The notes beneath the pieces were generated by a model. That model did not search any database. It saw nothing but the letters and a program-made list of their open reading frames with translations, and had not been told where the DNA came from. Below, in pieces: positions 24,978 to 34,153 of a stretch of 64,000 nucleotides of DNA (the first letter of the stretch is position 1; every line of letters starts with the position of its first letter). Both the position numbers and the translations under genes were made by a program. The DNA comes from Bacteroidetes bacterium MedPE-SWsnd-G2 (GTDB taxonomy: Bacteria > Bacteroidota > Bacteroidia > Flavobacteriales > Flavobacteriaceae), in contig MPDE01000005.1 in the NCBI GenBank assembly GCA_001874335.1, forward strand, positions 62,001 to 126,000, given 5' to 3'.

Positions 24978-26183
24978 TTATAGGAATTTGTATCCAAATA
25001 TAATTGAAGATTTAGAGTACTCTTCAGTATAGAATCCATGATTTTCAAGAATTCCTCGAATAAAATCATGTCTCACTTCAATGCTGTAGTTTTTTAATTT
25101 AAAGCCTAATCCTATAGCTAAGTTCCCAGCAGTTTTTAATTCTAAATCGGGAAAATAAGGGGAGGAAGATTTGAGTAGTGAATTAAAACTAATATCTGCT
25201 ACGTATGCCAGGTTCATGAAGATTTTAGAGTTTCCTTTTTTGTCTAAAAACAAATAATATCTCACTCCAAATGGTAATTCAATTGATTTATAGTCTATTT
25301 CGGCGGTTTCTCCACCTGAAGAGCCTGTCGATTTATAGGCATGATATGTCGGTTCTAAAAATAAACTCCATTTGTTTTTATTGAATGGTAATAGAATTTC
25401 TGCTTCAACACCAAATCTTATTGATGTTTTCGGGTCGAAGTCCATTTCATTCTCATAATACATCACTTCTCTGTTTACGGTTAATGAACTTTGGTTGATT
25501 CCTACTTTTGCAGTAAGGTTTAAAAATTTTCTTTTTTTGGTTACTACATAGCTTTTTACTGGCGTGTCTGAATTACAATTGTTATATAAGGTAAAGAAAT
25601 TTAATAAATCCTTTTGCTTGTAATCGATCTTACTAATTTTGCTCATACTTATTTTAGAGCATTTTAGCGCATTCCAAAGTTGTTGTTTATAGTAGAAGTT
25701 TTTAGAAATCTCGTTTGTTTGAGTCAAGTAGTATTTGAACACAAGTTGTGTAAATTCGCTCTCATCCTTCTGTTTAAAAAAATAGCGTCTTAATCCCCTG
25801 TCTTCGTAAGAGTATAGAATGGCATCGCCTTCAATCAATGTTTTTAAAAAAAGTGTTTCTTCCTTAAAAATGGGGCTTTTAGTGGTGCTTATTTTATTAG
25901 CGTCATTGCTGGAGCGGTCAATATTGACAGTAGCTCTTACGTATTTTGCAGTTGTTGAAATTCCAAATTCAGTGACATTGGATATTGTAGCAGTTTCTTG
26001 TTTCCTGCTCCTAGGAAGTTTGTAGATAAATTCTTTAGGGTTACTTTTCCAATCCATATTTTTAATTTGACAATTTACTTTTTCACCAGAATTGGTGATG
26101 AAGTAGCCTTTTTCAAATATTATTTGGGAAAAACTGGATACAGTGAATAGTAAAAAAAAGATGTAAGTTAAGTTAAGTTTCAT
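24978..26183 (-). CDS. PorT-like outer-membrane beta-barrel protein
   Basis: A 401-residue protein with signal peptide (1-19, ending SSFSQ). The first ~200 residues form a soluble region with repeated Lys/Tyr motifs; the last ~190 contain alternating amphipathic strands (KVGINQSSLTVN, WSLFLEPTYHAY, FGVRYYLFLDKKG, AIGLGFKLKNYSIEVRHDF) ending IIFGYKFL, the pattern of outer_membrane_beta-barrel domains in Bacteroidota. Function unknown. Monocistronic with its own terminator. Confidence 0.75.
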   Translation of the reverse strand: MKLNLTYIFFLLFTVSSFSQIIFEKGYFITNSGEKVNCQIKNMDWKSNPKEFIYKLPRSRKQETATISNVTEFGISTTAKYVRATVNIDRSSNDANKISTTKSPIFKEETLFLKTLIEGDAILYSYEDRGLRRYFFKQKDESEFTQLVFKYYLTQTNEISKNFYYKQQLWNALKCSKISMSKISKIDYKQKDLLNFFTLYNNCNSDTPVKSYVVTKKRKFLNLTAKVGINQSSLTVNREVMYYENEMDFDPKTSIRFGVEAEILLPFNKNKWSLFLEPTYHAYKSTGSSGGETAEIDYKSIELPFGVRYYLFLDKKGNSKIFMNLAYVADISFNSLLKSSSPYFPDLELKTAGNLAIGLGFKLKNYSIEVRHDFIRGILENHGFYTEEYSKSSIIFGYKFL

Positions 26184-26405
26184 GGGTGTTGGTTTTCTTG
26201 AATTTGGCGCGAAAGTAAGCTTTATTCTACATTTGTGTCTTTTGTTTGTGTGAAAAATATTATTATTTTAAAGTTTCGGACTTGGTTGTCTTGTATTCAG
26301 TATATTAACTATTGTTAAATTTTGAATTACTAATGTCCTTATTGGAATATTTTATAATTTTATTCACTGTATTAATTGTAACTTTGAATACCCAAATTAA
26401 AACCT

Positions 26406-26996
26406 ATGCTTAACGAATTTTGGTTTAATGTTCAATATGGCATTAAACATGTTTTAGACATAAATGCTTATGACCATGTATTATTTTTAGTAGTACTTAC
26501 GGTTCCTTATATTTTTAATAATTGGAAAAGAGTGTTGCTTTTGGTAACGGTCTTTACCATTGGGCACACCTTGTCTTTGGTGTTGTCGGCATACAACGTT
26601 GTAAAGGTTAATGGTGATGTGGTCGAGTTTTTAATACCGCTAACCATTCTTATAGTTGCCTTGTATAATGTGTTTACGGCGGGTAAATTTGTTAAAAACG
26701 AGAAAATTGGCCTACTGTTCTTTTCTACTTTGTTTTTCGGTATTGTTCACGGATTGGGTTTTGCAAGAGAATTTAAAATGTTAGCAGGAGCATCTGACAG
26801 CAAATTTTTATTACTTCTTGAGTTTGCACTCGGTATTGAAATAGCCCAGGTAATCATTGTGTTTTTGGTGTTGTTTTTTGGCTTTCTTGGACAAACAATT
26901 TTCCGATTTTCGAGACGTGATTGGGTGATGGTTACTTCTGCCGTAGTCGTTGGATTGGTAATTCCTATGCTACTAAACTCTTCTTTATTTGCTTAA
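26406..26996 (+). CDS. HupE/UreJ-family membrane protein
   Basis: A 196-residue membrane protein with about six hydrophobic segments. The HupE/UreJ hallmarks are DINAYDHVLFLVVL near residue 19, GHTLSLVLSA near 49, and FGIVHGLGFAREFK near 112. Family members are linked to nickel or other metal transport and to hydrogenase or urease maturation, but in Flavobacteriia they occur without those enzymes, as here, so the substrate remains open. Its nearest neighbours give no hint. The ATG at 26406 precedes the first hydrophobic segment. Confidence 0.8.
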   Translation: MLNEFWFNVQYGIKHVLDINAYDHVLFLVVLTVPYIFNNWKRVLLLVTVFTIGHTLSLVLSAYNVVKVNGDVVEFLIPLTILIVALYNVFTAGKFVKNEKIGLLFFSTLFFGIVHGLGFAREFKMLAGASDSKFLLLLEFALGIEIAQVIIVFLVLFFGFLGQTIFRFSRRDWVMVTSAVVVGLVIPMLLNSSLFA

Positions 26997-27140
26997 TATA
27001 GACTAAATCAGTTTTTTTGGTAAAACTTTAACTTGTGAGGTTTTGTAATTGAAATACTTACCGTGTATTTTCGTTATATTGCTTCATGTGGCTTTTCGTT
27101 ATTTGTAATGACCAAGTTCATGGATTATTAAATCAATTGC

Positions 27141-27572
27141 ATGCCAAAAGAAAAACAACTACGCTATGATAAGGCGTATTTAAGAATAGCCCAAGAATGG
27201 GGCAAATTATCTCATTGTCAACGTAAACAAGTAGGAGCGGTTATAGTAAAAGACCGAATGATCATTTCAGATGGGTATAATGGTACACCAACTGGATTTG
27301 AAAACTACTGTGAAGATGACGCAGGTTATACCAAATGGTATGTGCTTCATGCAGAGGCGAACGCCATATTAAAAGTAGCAGCTTCTACGCAATCCTGTGT
27401 TGGGGCAACGCTTTATATTACCTTATCCCCGTGCAAAGAATGTAGTAAGTTAATTCATCAAGCCGGAATTAAAAGAGTGGTTTATATGGAAGCCTATAAA
27501 GACGATTCGGGATTACAGTTTCTAAATAAAGCAGGGATAGATTTACAATTAATTGAAAACGTAAGCGCTTAA
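27141..27572 (+). CDS. dCMP deaminase
   Basis: Converts dCMP to dUMP for thymidylate synthesis. The 143-residue protein has the zinc site HAEANAI (His70, Glu72) and SPCKECSKL (Cys98, Cys101), together with the N-terminal GYNGTPTGFENYCED segment that distinguishes dCMP deaminases (ComEB type) from tRNA or cytidine deaminases. The stop overlaps the start of the S41 protease gene in TAATG, indicating coupled translation. Confidence 0.92.
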   Translation: MPKEKQLRYDKAYLRIAQEWGKLSHCQRKQVGAVIVKDRMIISDGYNGTPTGFENYCEDDAGYTKWYVLHAEANAILKVAASTQSCVGATLYITLSPCKECSKLIHQAGIKRVVYMEAYKDDSGLQFLNKAGIDLQLIENVSA

Positions 27573-29161
27573 TGTCATTACCGAAAAAATATACACCTTT
27601 ATTGCTCGGTTTAGCCGTTGCTATTGGTGTGTTTATTGGTGGGAAATTAAGCTTTTCTGATTCTTCTGACCGTTTATTTACATCTAATAGTAAAAAGGAC
27701 AAGCTAAATAGATTGATTGATTATATCGATTTAGAATACGTTGATGAAGTTAATACAGATAGTATTGTAGATGTTACAGTGAATGGGATTTTGGACAATT
27801 TAGATCCGCATTCAACTTACATTCCTCAAAAAGATTTACAACGAATGACTGAAAATTTACAAGGTGATTTTGTTGGGATTGGAGTGAGTTATTATACATA
27901 TAAGGATACGATTGCCGTGATAAAACCAACGCCAGGAGGACCAAGTGAGGCTGCTGGTATTAAAGGAGGTGACCGGATTGTAATGGCAGATGGAGATTCT
28001 ATTTTTGGTGAGAAATGGAGTAATGAGGCAATAGTTGGTAAGTTGAAAGGGGAGAAGAATACCAAGGTAGACCTTAAAGTTTATAGAAAGGGTGAACCAG
28101 AACTATTAGAGTTTAGAATTAAGCGGACAGATATCCCAATTAAAAGTGTTGATGCGGCTTATATGCTTACAGAAAACTTGGGCTATATTAAGATTAATAA
28201 GTTTGCTGAGACAACATATAAAGAATTTAAAGACGCTTTAAATCATTTACAGGAAAAAGGAGCAACACAATTAGCACTCGATTTGAGAGATAATCTTGGT
28301 GGGTTTTTAACCATTGCAGAGCAAATTGTCGATGAGTTTTTACCCGATGATACTTTAATCTTATTTACCAAGAACAAAAAGGGAACCATAGAGAAAAGTT
28401 TTGCAACAAAAAAGGGTGATTTTGAGTCTGGACAAGTTTTTGTTCTGATAAACGAGAATTCGGCTTCTGCGAGTGAAATAGTTGCTGGGGCTTTACAAGA
28501 TAATGATAAAGGTACTATTGTTGGGCGCAGATCTTACGGAAAAGGATTGGTGCAACGTGAAATGGCTCTAGGTGACGGGAGTGCTGTGAGACTAACAGTT
28601 TCAAGATATTATACGCCTACAGGAAGGTCTATCCAAAGGCCGTATACTAATGGCGGAAATGATACTTATTATAAAGATTACTACAAAAGACTGCGGGATG
28701 GAGAATTCACTAATGAAAATAAAATTCAAGTGGATGATTCGTTAAAATTCACCACACCAAATGGTAAAGTTGTATACGGTGGAGGAGGTATAATTCCCGA
28801 TGTTTTTGTGCCATTAGACACTAGTGTGCAAAATGAAACCTTGACCTATATTGAGCGCAGAGGCTATATTAATTATTTTGTGTTTGAAGAACTTGAAAAA
28901 AACAGAGATGCTTTTTCAGGAATGTCTAAAGATGAATTTGTAAATGACTACCAAGTCAGTAATGATTTGGTGATTAAATTTCAGAATTACCTTAATCTAA
29001 GAGAGCGTACAAAAATTACATTTGCAGCTTACTACAGTCAAATGAAGCTCATGATAAAAGCAGCCTTTGCAGACCAGCTTTATACACGAAACGAGTTCGA
29101 GCAAATCATTAATACTTCTGATGTTATGGTTGAAGAAGTAATTTTGTTAAGTCAAGAATAG
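27572..29161 (+). CDS. C-terminal processing peptidase (S41)
   Basis: A periplasmic, membrane-anchored serine protease of 529 residues. N-terminal hydrophobic anchor at about 8-26; PDZ domain at about 85-165 (GGPSEAAGIKGGDRIVMADG); S41 catalytic core at about 190-370 with NSASASEIVAGALQDND (nucleophile Ser near 300) and RSYGKGLVQ (general-base Lys near 325). Such proteases degrade or trim periplasmic and lipoprotein substrates. Coupled to the dCMP deaminase by a TAATG overlap, a pairing that recurs in this phylum from what I know of it. Confidence 0.93.
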   Translation: MSLPKKYTPLLLGLAVAIGVFIGGKLSFSDSSDRLFTSNSKKDKLNRLIDYIDLEYVDEVNTDSIVDVTVNGILDNLDPHSTYIPQKDLQRMTENLQGDFVGIGVSYYTYKDTIAVIKPTPGGPSEAAGIKGGDRIVMADGDSIFGEKWSNEAIVGKLKGEKNTKVDLKVYRKGEPELLEFRIKRTDIPIKSVDAAYMLTENLGYIKINKFAETTYKEFKDALNHLQEKGATQLALDLRDNLGGFLTIAEQIVDEFLPDDTLILFTKNKKGTIEKSFATKKGDFESGQVFVLINENSASASEIVAGALQDNDKGTIVGRRSYGKGLVQREMALGDGSAVRLTVSRYYTPTGRSIQRPYTNGGNDTYYKDYYKRLRDGEFTNENKIQVDDSLKFTTPNGKVVYGGGGIIPDVFVPLDTSVQNETLTYIERRGYINYFVFEELEKNRDAFSGMSKDEFVNDYQVSNDLVIKFQNYLNLRERTKITFAAYYSQMKLMIKAAFADQLYTRNEFEQIINTSDVMVEEVILLSQE

Positions 29162-29166
29162 AACCG

Positions 29167-29370
29167 TTATTTTCTGCCTTTACTTTTCTTTTCAATTTGT
29201 TTTGAAGTGTATAGAATATGTACTAAAACAGTACCACATAACGCAGCTGCAATTGTAATTAATGCTACAATGCTATCGCCTTGAAACGGTGCGTCATAGT
29301 TAACCTGTGTGAGATTAAAAATAATTAATGCTGCTGCGATAATGGTAAAAACAATGGTGAAATTTTTCAT
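29167..29370 (-). CDS. Small two-helix membrane protein
   Basis: A 67-residue protein with two membrane segments (IVFTIIAAALIIFNLTQV and GDSIVALITIAAALCGTVLVHILY) and a basic C-terminus (KQIEKKSKGRK). Start set at ATG 29370; a longer frame would begin inside marC at 29415. It follows marC by 13 bp and is probably its operon partner. Function unknown. Confidence 0.75.
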   Translation of the reverse strand: MKNFTIVFTIIAAALIIFNLTQVNYDAPFQGDSIVALITIAAALCGTVLVHILYTSKQIEKKSKGRK

Positions 29371-29383
29371 CTTAAATTTGAGA

Positions 29384-29965
29384 TTATGCCCAAAGTGCTT
29401 TAATGTTATGTGCAAACAACTTCACTGCAATTGCTAATAAAATTACTCCAAATACTTTCTGAATAATTTTTATTCCGTTAGAACCAATGATGCGCTCTAT
29501 ACGAGAAGATGTTTTTAAAACAATATAAATTAAAATAACGTTGAGTATTACGGCCACAATTATATTTTCTATGGCGTATTCTGCGCGCAAAGATAATAAA
29601 GTAGTAAGACTTCCAGGACCTGCAATCAAAGGGAATGCTAAAGGAAAAACAGTTGCTGTCATAGAAGAGTTTTCTTCTTCCTTATAAAGTTGAATTCCTA
29701 AAACCATTTCTAATGCAATAAAAAATAAGACAAATGCACCGGCCACAGCAAATGAGTTGACATCAATGCCAATAAGCTGTAATAAACTTTGTCCTAAAAA
29801 AAGAAATAAAATCATAATCACACCCGCAATCAAAGCTGCCTTTTCACTTTGAATATGACCCATTTTTTTTCGTAAATCGATAATAATAGGAATGTTGCCT
29901 ATAATGTCTATTACTGCAAACAAAACCATAAAAACGGTTATAATTTCTTTAATTTCAAATTGCAT
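29384..29965 (-). CDS. MarC-family integral membrane protein
   Basis: A 193-residue membrane protein with six hydrophobic segments and the MarC-family pattern: FAVIDIIGNIPIIIDL near the N-terminus and the conserved PLAFPLIAGPGSLTTLLSL in the middle. Despite the name, the family has no proven role in multiple antibiotic resistance; transport function is unassigned. Followed after 13 bp by the small two-helix protein. Confidence 0.9.
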   Translation of the reverse strand: MQFEIKEIITVFMVLFAVIDIIGNIPIIIDLRKKMGHIQSEKAALIAGVIMILFLFLGQSLLQLIGIDVNSFAVAGAFVLFFIALEMVLGIQLYKEEENSSMTATVFPLAFPLIAGPGSLTTLLSLRAEYAIENIIVAVILNVILIYIVLKTSSRIERIIGSNGIKIIQKVFGVILLAIAVKLFAHNIKALWA

Positions 29966-30157
29966 GTCTATTTTTTTAAAATTGCGGGCAAAGTTCTTAA
30001 TAATTTTACAATTACTGCCATGGAATAGCTATTTTTGCGTACTATTTAATAGGGTAATTGTATTCTATTATTATTGACCGAAATTGGATTAAACTATTGA
30101 AAGATAGTTAATTAATTTTAGTGTTTTTAACAGAATTTTGAATTGTAATACTTGTGT

Positions 30158-30727
30158 ATGTTTCAGTTAGGAAAAACCATAGTTTCAGAAGATATCATTG
30201 AAAAAGATTTTGTGTGTAATCTTTCAGCTTGCAAGGGTGCTTGTTGTATAGATGGTGATGCCGGTGCACCTTTAGATTTGGATGAAACCAAAATTATTGA
30301 ATCAATTTACCCAAAGGTTAAACCATTTTTGCGTCAAGAAGGTATTGATGAAATTGAGAAACAAGGTACATTTATTACTACTGAAGATGGTGAATTTGAA
30401 ACACCTTTAATTAATGGAGCTGACTGTGCCTATGTGATTTTTGATGATAAAAACACAGCGCTTTGTGCCATTGAAGAAGCTTATAATCAAGGTGAGGTAG
30501 ATTGGAAAAAACCAGTGTCTTGTCATTTGTATCCTGTTCGTGTAAAGGATTATACAGAGTTTTCAGCCGTGAACTATCACAAGTGGCATATTTGTGATGT
30601 AGCTTGTACTTTAGGTGAAGAGTTACAAGTGCCTATCTATAAATTTGTGAAGGAAGCGTTAGTTCGTAAATTTGGTGAAGATTGGTACTCAGAACTTGAA
30701 AAAGTAGCAGCCAAATTAAAATCTTAG
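30158..30727 (+). CDS. DUF3109 family protein
   Basis: A 189-residue cytoplasmic protein. The Cys pattern FVCNLSACKGACCIDGDAGAPL near the N-terminus, NGADCAYVIF with ALCAIE in the centre and CHLYPVRVK toward the C-terminus defines DUF3109 and suggests an Fe-S or zinc site; the family resembles YkgJ-type Fe-S oxidoreductases. Start chosen at ATG 30158; a TTG two codons upstream is less likely. Its stop codon overlaps the stop of the convergent kinase gene by 4 bp. Confidence 0.9.
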   Translation: MFQLGKTIVSEDIIEKDFVCNLSACKGACCIDGDAGAPLDLDETKIIESIYPKVKPFLRQEGIDEIEKQGTFITTEDGEFETPLINGADCAYVIFDDKNTALCAIEEAYNQGEVDWKKPVSCHLYPVRVKDYTEFSAVNYHKWHICDVACTLGEELQVPIYKFVKEALVRKFGEDWYSELEKVAAKLKS

Positions 30728-32703
30728 GCTGTTTTTAAAGTGTTTAATTGCAATGGGATGTGAACTACAACTTTAGTTCCTGTTGCCGTGTGGTTTTCGT
30801 CATATAAATCTTCAATTTGTAAACTGTAATTATCGGTGTAAGCTTTTGAGAAATTAGCTAATCTTGCTTTTGTAATAGCTAATCCTAGAGATTTTCTTTT
30901 TAATAATTTTTTGTGATTTATTTTTTCGGCTTTGGTTCTACCAATCCCATTGTCTGTTACAGCTATCGAAACAAAAGATGAGTTAGGTTTGCTAACCATC
31001 AGCTTTATTTGTTTTTCTCCTGATTTTGAAGATAACCCATGCCATAGAGCGTTCTCTAAAAAGGGTTGAAGGATGAGAGAAGGGACTCTTATATTTGCGG
31101 TATTTACATCTGGTCCAATTTCAATGTTAAAATTAATTTCGTTACTAAACCTAATATTCTCAATGTTCATATAGAGCTGCATGGTTTCTAATTCATCCAT
31201 TAATGATATTTCTTTTTCAGTAGAGGACACTAATATTTTTCTAATGAGTTTTGAGAATTTATTCAGATAATAAACGGCATTTTCTTTTTCATTATTGATA
31301 ATGTATAGCTTAATAGAATTTAAGGAATTGAAAATAAAGTGAGGATTCATTTGGCTTCGCAACATGTCCTGCTCCAAGGTAAGAATCTGTTTTTCTTGTT
31401 TTAATTGTCTTTGTCTATTAAGTGTGATTAAGAAAATTGAAATTAATATTAGTCCTATTAATGTAAACCAAAAGAGCTTCTCATTTCTTAAAAGCTTAGA
31501 TTTTACGATTTCATTTTCGCTCGATAAGGCTTTAATCTGTCTGTTTTTGTTTTCGTTCTCGTATTGCAAAATAATGTCATTTACATATTGCAAATTCATG
31601 TCACTATTAATCGTATTTTCTAGTGTAATAGCCGATTTATAATGTTGCAAGGATTTTCTATATTCACCTTGTAAACTTAAAATTTCCGACATATGATTAT
31701 GAGCTTCAATGTTGGAAGATTTGAAGTTGTATTGATCGCCAATTTCTATAGCTTTTAGTAGATGGGGTTTAGCAATATCGTAGGCTTTTAATTTTGATTC
31801 TGCAATCCCCATATTCAAGTAGGAGGACGCAATATAAAATTGGTCTTTTAACTCGATGGCCTTCTCTAAATTTTTGCCTATTAAGTTTTTTGCCTCCTGA
31901 AATTTCCCTTGCTTAATATACAATCGTCCTATACTATTGTAGCAAATTACCCGACCAACATCTGAGTCTAATTGGTTATTGTAGTCTAAAGAGGTTTGGT
32001 AATGTTTTAAAGCATCGTCTAATTGCCCTTTTGATTCTTTAGCGCTTCCAATATTTTGATGGTTGATTGCTAAGCCTAATCTATTATTTAATTCTATTTC
32101 ATAGGATAAGGATTTTGAGAATTGTTTGATCGCTAAATCATATTGTTTTAATGTAAGGTATATGTTACCCATGCTATTTTGAGAAACGGCAATGCTCTTT
32201 TTTAGTGCTTTTGTAGGTTGTGCTTCCGATTTGGCAAGATCTAATGATCTGGTGTGATAGTCTAAGGCAGGTCTTACTAAATCCATTCTTCGGTAAACCA
32301 CTCCAAGCATATTTAAACAAATAGCCCTTAACTCTATATTGTTATTAGTTTCCGCCATTGTTAAGGCGTTTTTGTATAGATCAATAGCCTTGTCGTATTG
32401 GGATAGATTTCTGTAAATAGAACCAATGTGAATTTGTGCGTAACTATTGCCTTCTAAATAGTTTAATTCTTCAGAAGCATTTGCGAGAATTCGCATTTGA
32501 GTGGTGTCTCTTTTGTAGCGATAAAATAAAAAGTCTAAGCTCGAAAAATCGGTAGGCGTATTTCTTAGAGCTGTAGATAGAGATTCTTCAAATGAGCGTT
32601 TGTTGTTTTGAGAATTTGCATCAATTGACAGGAGGCAAAATCCTATCATAATTAGTAAGCCTATAATTTGAACATTTATTCTCTGAACAGCCAGTTGTTT
32701 CAT
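30724..32703 (-). CDS. TPR-containing LytS-type sensor histidine kinase
   Basis: A 659-residue membrane kinase. Signal peptide 1-32; six or more tetratricopeptide repeats across about 60-390, placed in the periplasm; one membrane segment at about 410-428 (LFWFTLIGLILISIFLITL); a short coiled coil; then the His_kinase domain with the phospho-acceptor in QMNPHFIFNSLN (His near 455) and an ATPase domain with ILQPFLENALWHGL and DNGIGRTKA. It is cognate to the LytTR response regulator 1 bp upstream. TPRs as input modules are typical of Bacteroidota; the signal is unknown. Confidence 0.93.
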   Translation of the reverse strand: MKQLAVQRINVQIIGLLIMIGFCLLSIDANSQNNKRSFEESLSTALRNTPTDFSSLDFLFYRYKRDTTQMRILANASEELNYLEGNSYAQIHIGSIYRNLSQYDKAIDLYKNALTMAETNNNIELRAICLNMLGVVYRRMDLVRPALDYHTRSLDLAKSEAQPTKALKKSIAVSQNSMGNIYLTLKQYDLAIKQFSKSLSYEIELNNRLGLAINHQNIGSAKESKGQLDDALKHYQTSLDYNNQLDSDVGRVICYNSIGRLYIKQGKFQEAKNLIGKNLEKAIELKDQFYIASSYLNMGIAESKLKAYDIAKPHLLKAIEIGDQYNFKSSNIEAHNHMSEILSLQGEYRKSLQHYKSAITLENTINSDMNLQYVNDIILQYENENKNRQIKALSSENEIVKSKLLRNEKLFWFTLIGLILISIFLITLNRQRQLKQEKQILTLEQDMLRSQMNPHFIFNSLNSIKLYIINNEKENAVYYLNKFSKLIRKILVSSTEKEISLMDELETMQLYMNIENIRFSNEINFNIEIGPDVNTANIRVPSLILQPFLENALWHGLSSKSGEKQIKLMVSKPNSSFVSIAVTDNGIGRTKAEKINHKKLLKRKSLGLAITKARLANFSKAYTDNYSLQIEDLYDENHTATGTKVVVHIPLQLNTLKTA

Positions 32704-32704
32704 G

Positions 32705-33439
32705 TTACAATTTTTCTAAAAAATCAGATTTTCTTTGACGGGCTACAGGAATTTTGTGATTGGATTCCATAACCACATAGCCTTCATTCTTTATAAACTC
32801 TTTAATCTTATTTAGATTAATGATGTATGAATTATGAATTCTAAAAAAGAAGTGAGAAGGTAAAATGCTATTTACTTCTTTTAGTTTTTTGGTGACTACA
32901 ATACGATGACCATCGGTCATGATTAATGTGCTGTAATTACCGTCTGATTCAACAAACAAAATATCTTCGGGATCAATAAAAATTATTTTACCATCCGTAT
33001 TAATTGTTATTTTCTTTTTGTCGTATTTATTGTTGAAGTCGAGTAATACTTCTTCTATTTTAGATGGGTTTAATAAACGAGAATTAAATTTTTTAATTTT
33101 TGAAATCGTAGCGCCTAAATCGTCAGAATCTATAGGCTTTAAAAGATAGTCTATAGCCTCATGTTTGAGGGCTTTTATTCCATATTCGTTATATGCGGTA
33201 GTGATAACAATTGCAAAATCATGTTGGTTTAATTGTTCTAAAAATTGGAAGCCATCCATGGTAGGCATTTGAATGTCAAGAAATAGACAATCAAATTGAT
33301 TGTTGTCTATAAACTCAATAGCTTCTTCAGGATTTGTAAAAGTTTCTACAATGGTTATTTCATTACTATGGTTTGAAAGCTCCCATTTTAAACTTTGTAT
33401 AGCCTTTTCTTCGTCGTCTACAATTACTGCTTTTATCAT
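32705..33439 (-). CDS. LytTR-family response regulator
   Basis: A 244-residue transcription regulator. The receiver domain at 1-118 has the acidic pocket VDDE at 8-10, phospho-acceptor Asp55 (FLDIQMP), and Lys near 101 (LLKPID). The LytTR DNA-binding domain occupies about 138-244 (DILFVESDGNYS, RIHNSYIINLNKI, KIPVARQRK). It precedes the TPR kinase by 1 bp; the two form one two-component system. No target gene can be named from the window. Confidence 0.95.
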   Translation of the reverse strand: MIKAVIVDDEEKAIQSLKWELSNHSNEITIVETFTNPEEAIEFIDNNQFDCLFLDIQMPTMDGFQFLEQLNQHDFAIVITTAYNEYGIKALKHEAIDYLLKPIDSDDLGATISKIKKFNSRLLNPSKIEEVLLDFNNKYDKKKITINTDGKIIFIDPEDILFVESDGNYSTLIMTDGHRIVVTKKLKEVNSILPSHFFFRIHNSYIINLNKIKEFIKNEGYVVMESNHKIPVARQRKSDFLEKL

Positions 33440-33644
33440 GTTTTCAAAGATAAAATAATATTGTACAATATGAATTGATTTGTCCCTTGGCTGTCAGTTA
33501 GTTGAAAAATAATTTTTAAAATGTCCCAAAGTTAACTAAAGGTTAAGAGAGAAAATTCTCAATAAAATTATTGCCAATTATACATTTTTTGTTACCAACC
33601 ATACAAATAGAAACAATTTGTACAAAAGGTTTGTTAAATTTGAT

Positions 33645-33852
33645 ATGTAATTAAGAAAGTATACAACTTTACGATAAAGAGCAATTGCGATGTTTTGCTC
33701 GTTGATTAACACTTATACTCAACAAAAAATGCTCAATTTCATATTGAGGATTTGAATAACGCAAAATAAAGTAACTATAAATATTAGGTATAGTTTTAGT
33801 TAGTTTAGTTAATTATTAGGGAAAAAGAGAGTCTGAATAAGACTCTCTTTTT
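33645..33852 (+). ncRNA. Candidate orphan structured RNA upstream of nrdB
   Basis: A stretch of about 200 nt without a credible ORF ends in a strong intrinsic terminator although no gene precedes it on this strand. Within it are stems: GAGCA (33680-33684) with TGCTC, CTCAAT with ATTGAG around TTCAT (near 33732-33748), and ACTATA with TATAGT (near 33775-33793). A TAAATTTG -7-like element is at 33635-33642, but no TTG lies at the usual 19-nt spacing. It could be one of the known flavobacterial RNA families such as 6S-Flavo or Flavo-1, which I cannot test. The rest of the 33440-34153 gap shows only the nrdB promoter. Confidence 0.4.
33822..33852 (+). terminator. Orphan intrinsic terminator
   Basis: A perfect 12-bp stem (AAAAAGAGAGTC at 33822-33833 with GACTCTCTTTTT at 33841-33852) around a 7-nt loop, followed by ATTTCTT. 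There is no upstream gene on the plus strand between here and the divergent response-regulator gene, and nrdB starts 300 bp further on. Confidence 0.8.
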
Positions 33853-34041
33853 ATTTCTTACAACTTCAGTTTTATATCCCATTAATTGGTTTAAAATCGC
33901 TCCTTTTCAATCGTCTTCAATCCCTTGCTATTGTTGAAATTGCGATTTCGGCTATTTTTATAATTTATTGATAATCAGAGAATTAAATGTATTTGTGGCT
34001 GCTTGTAAGATTTCAGGTGGTGAACAACCGTTGTTAAAAAC

Positions 34042-34071
34042 TTGTTAACAATGTTTATAACTATACCTTTC
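34042..34071 (+). promoter_or_regulatory. Promoter of nrdB
   Basis: TTG at 34042-34044 and TACCTTTC at 34064-34071 (one mismatch to TANNTTTG) are separated by exactly 19 nt, the ideal Bacteroidota sigma-A arrangement. The leader would be about 75 nt. The -33 region overlaps two TGTTAA direct repeats (34032-34038 and 34043-34049). Confidence 0.65.
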
Positions 34072-34153
34072 TTTTTTGAACCCATTTTTCAATATTTGTT
34101 AGTTCCAAATCATACCTAATAATATTCTTTTTAAAACATAAAATAAAGTAAAA

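Noticed and set aside
30724-30727. Overlapping stop codons of convergent genes (also at 63582-63585)
   Set aside because: Two 4-bp tail overlaps sharing TTA/TAA are common in compact genomes and carry no evident regulatory meaning.
33690-33755. A 21-codon ORF inside the candidate ncRNA
   Set aside because: No ribosome-binding context and the frame crosses the stem-loops; RNA structure explains the region better.
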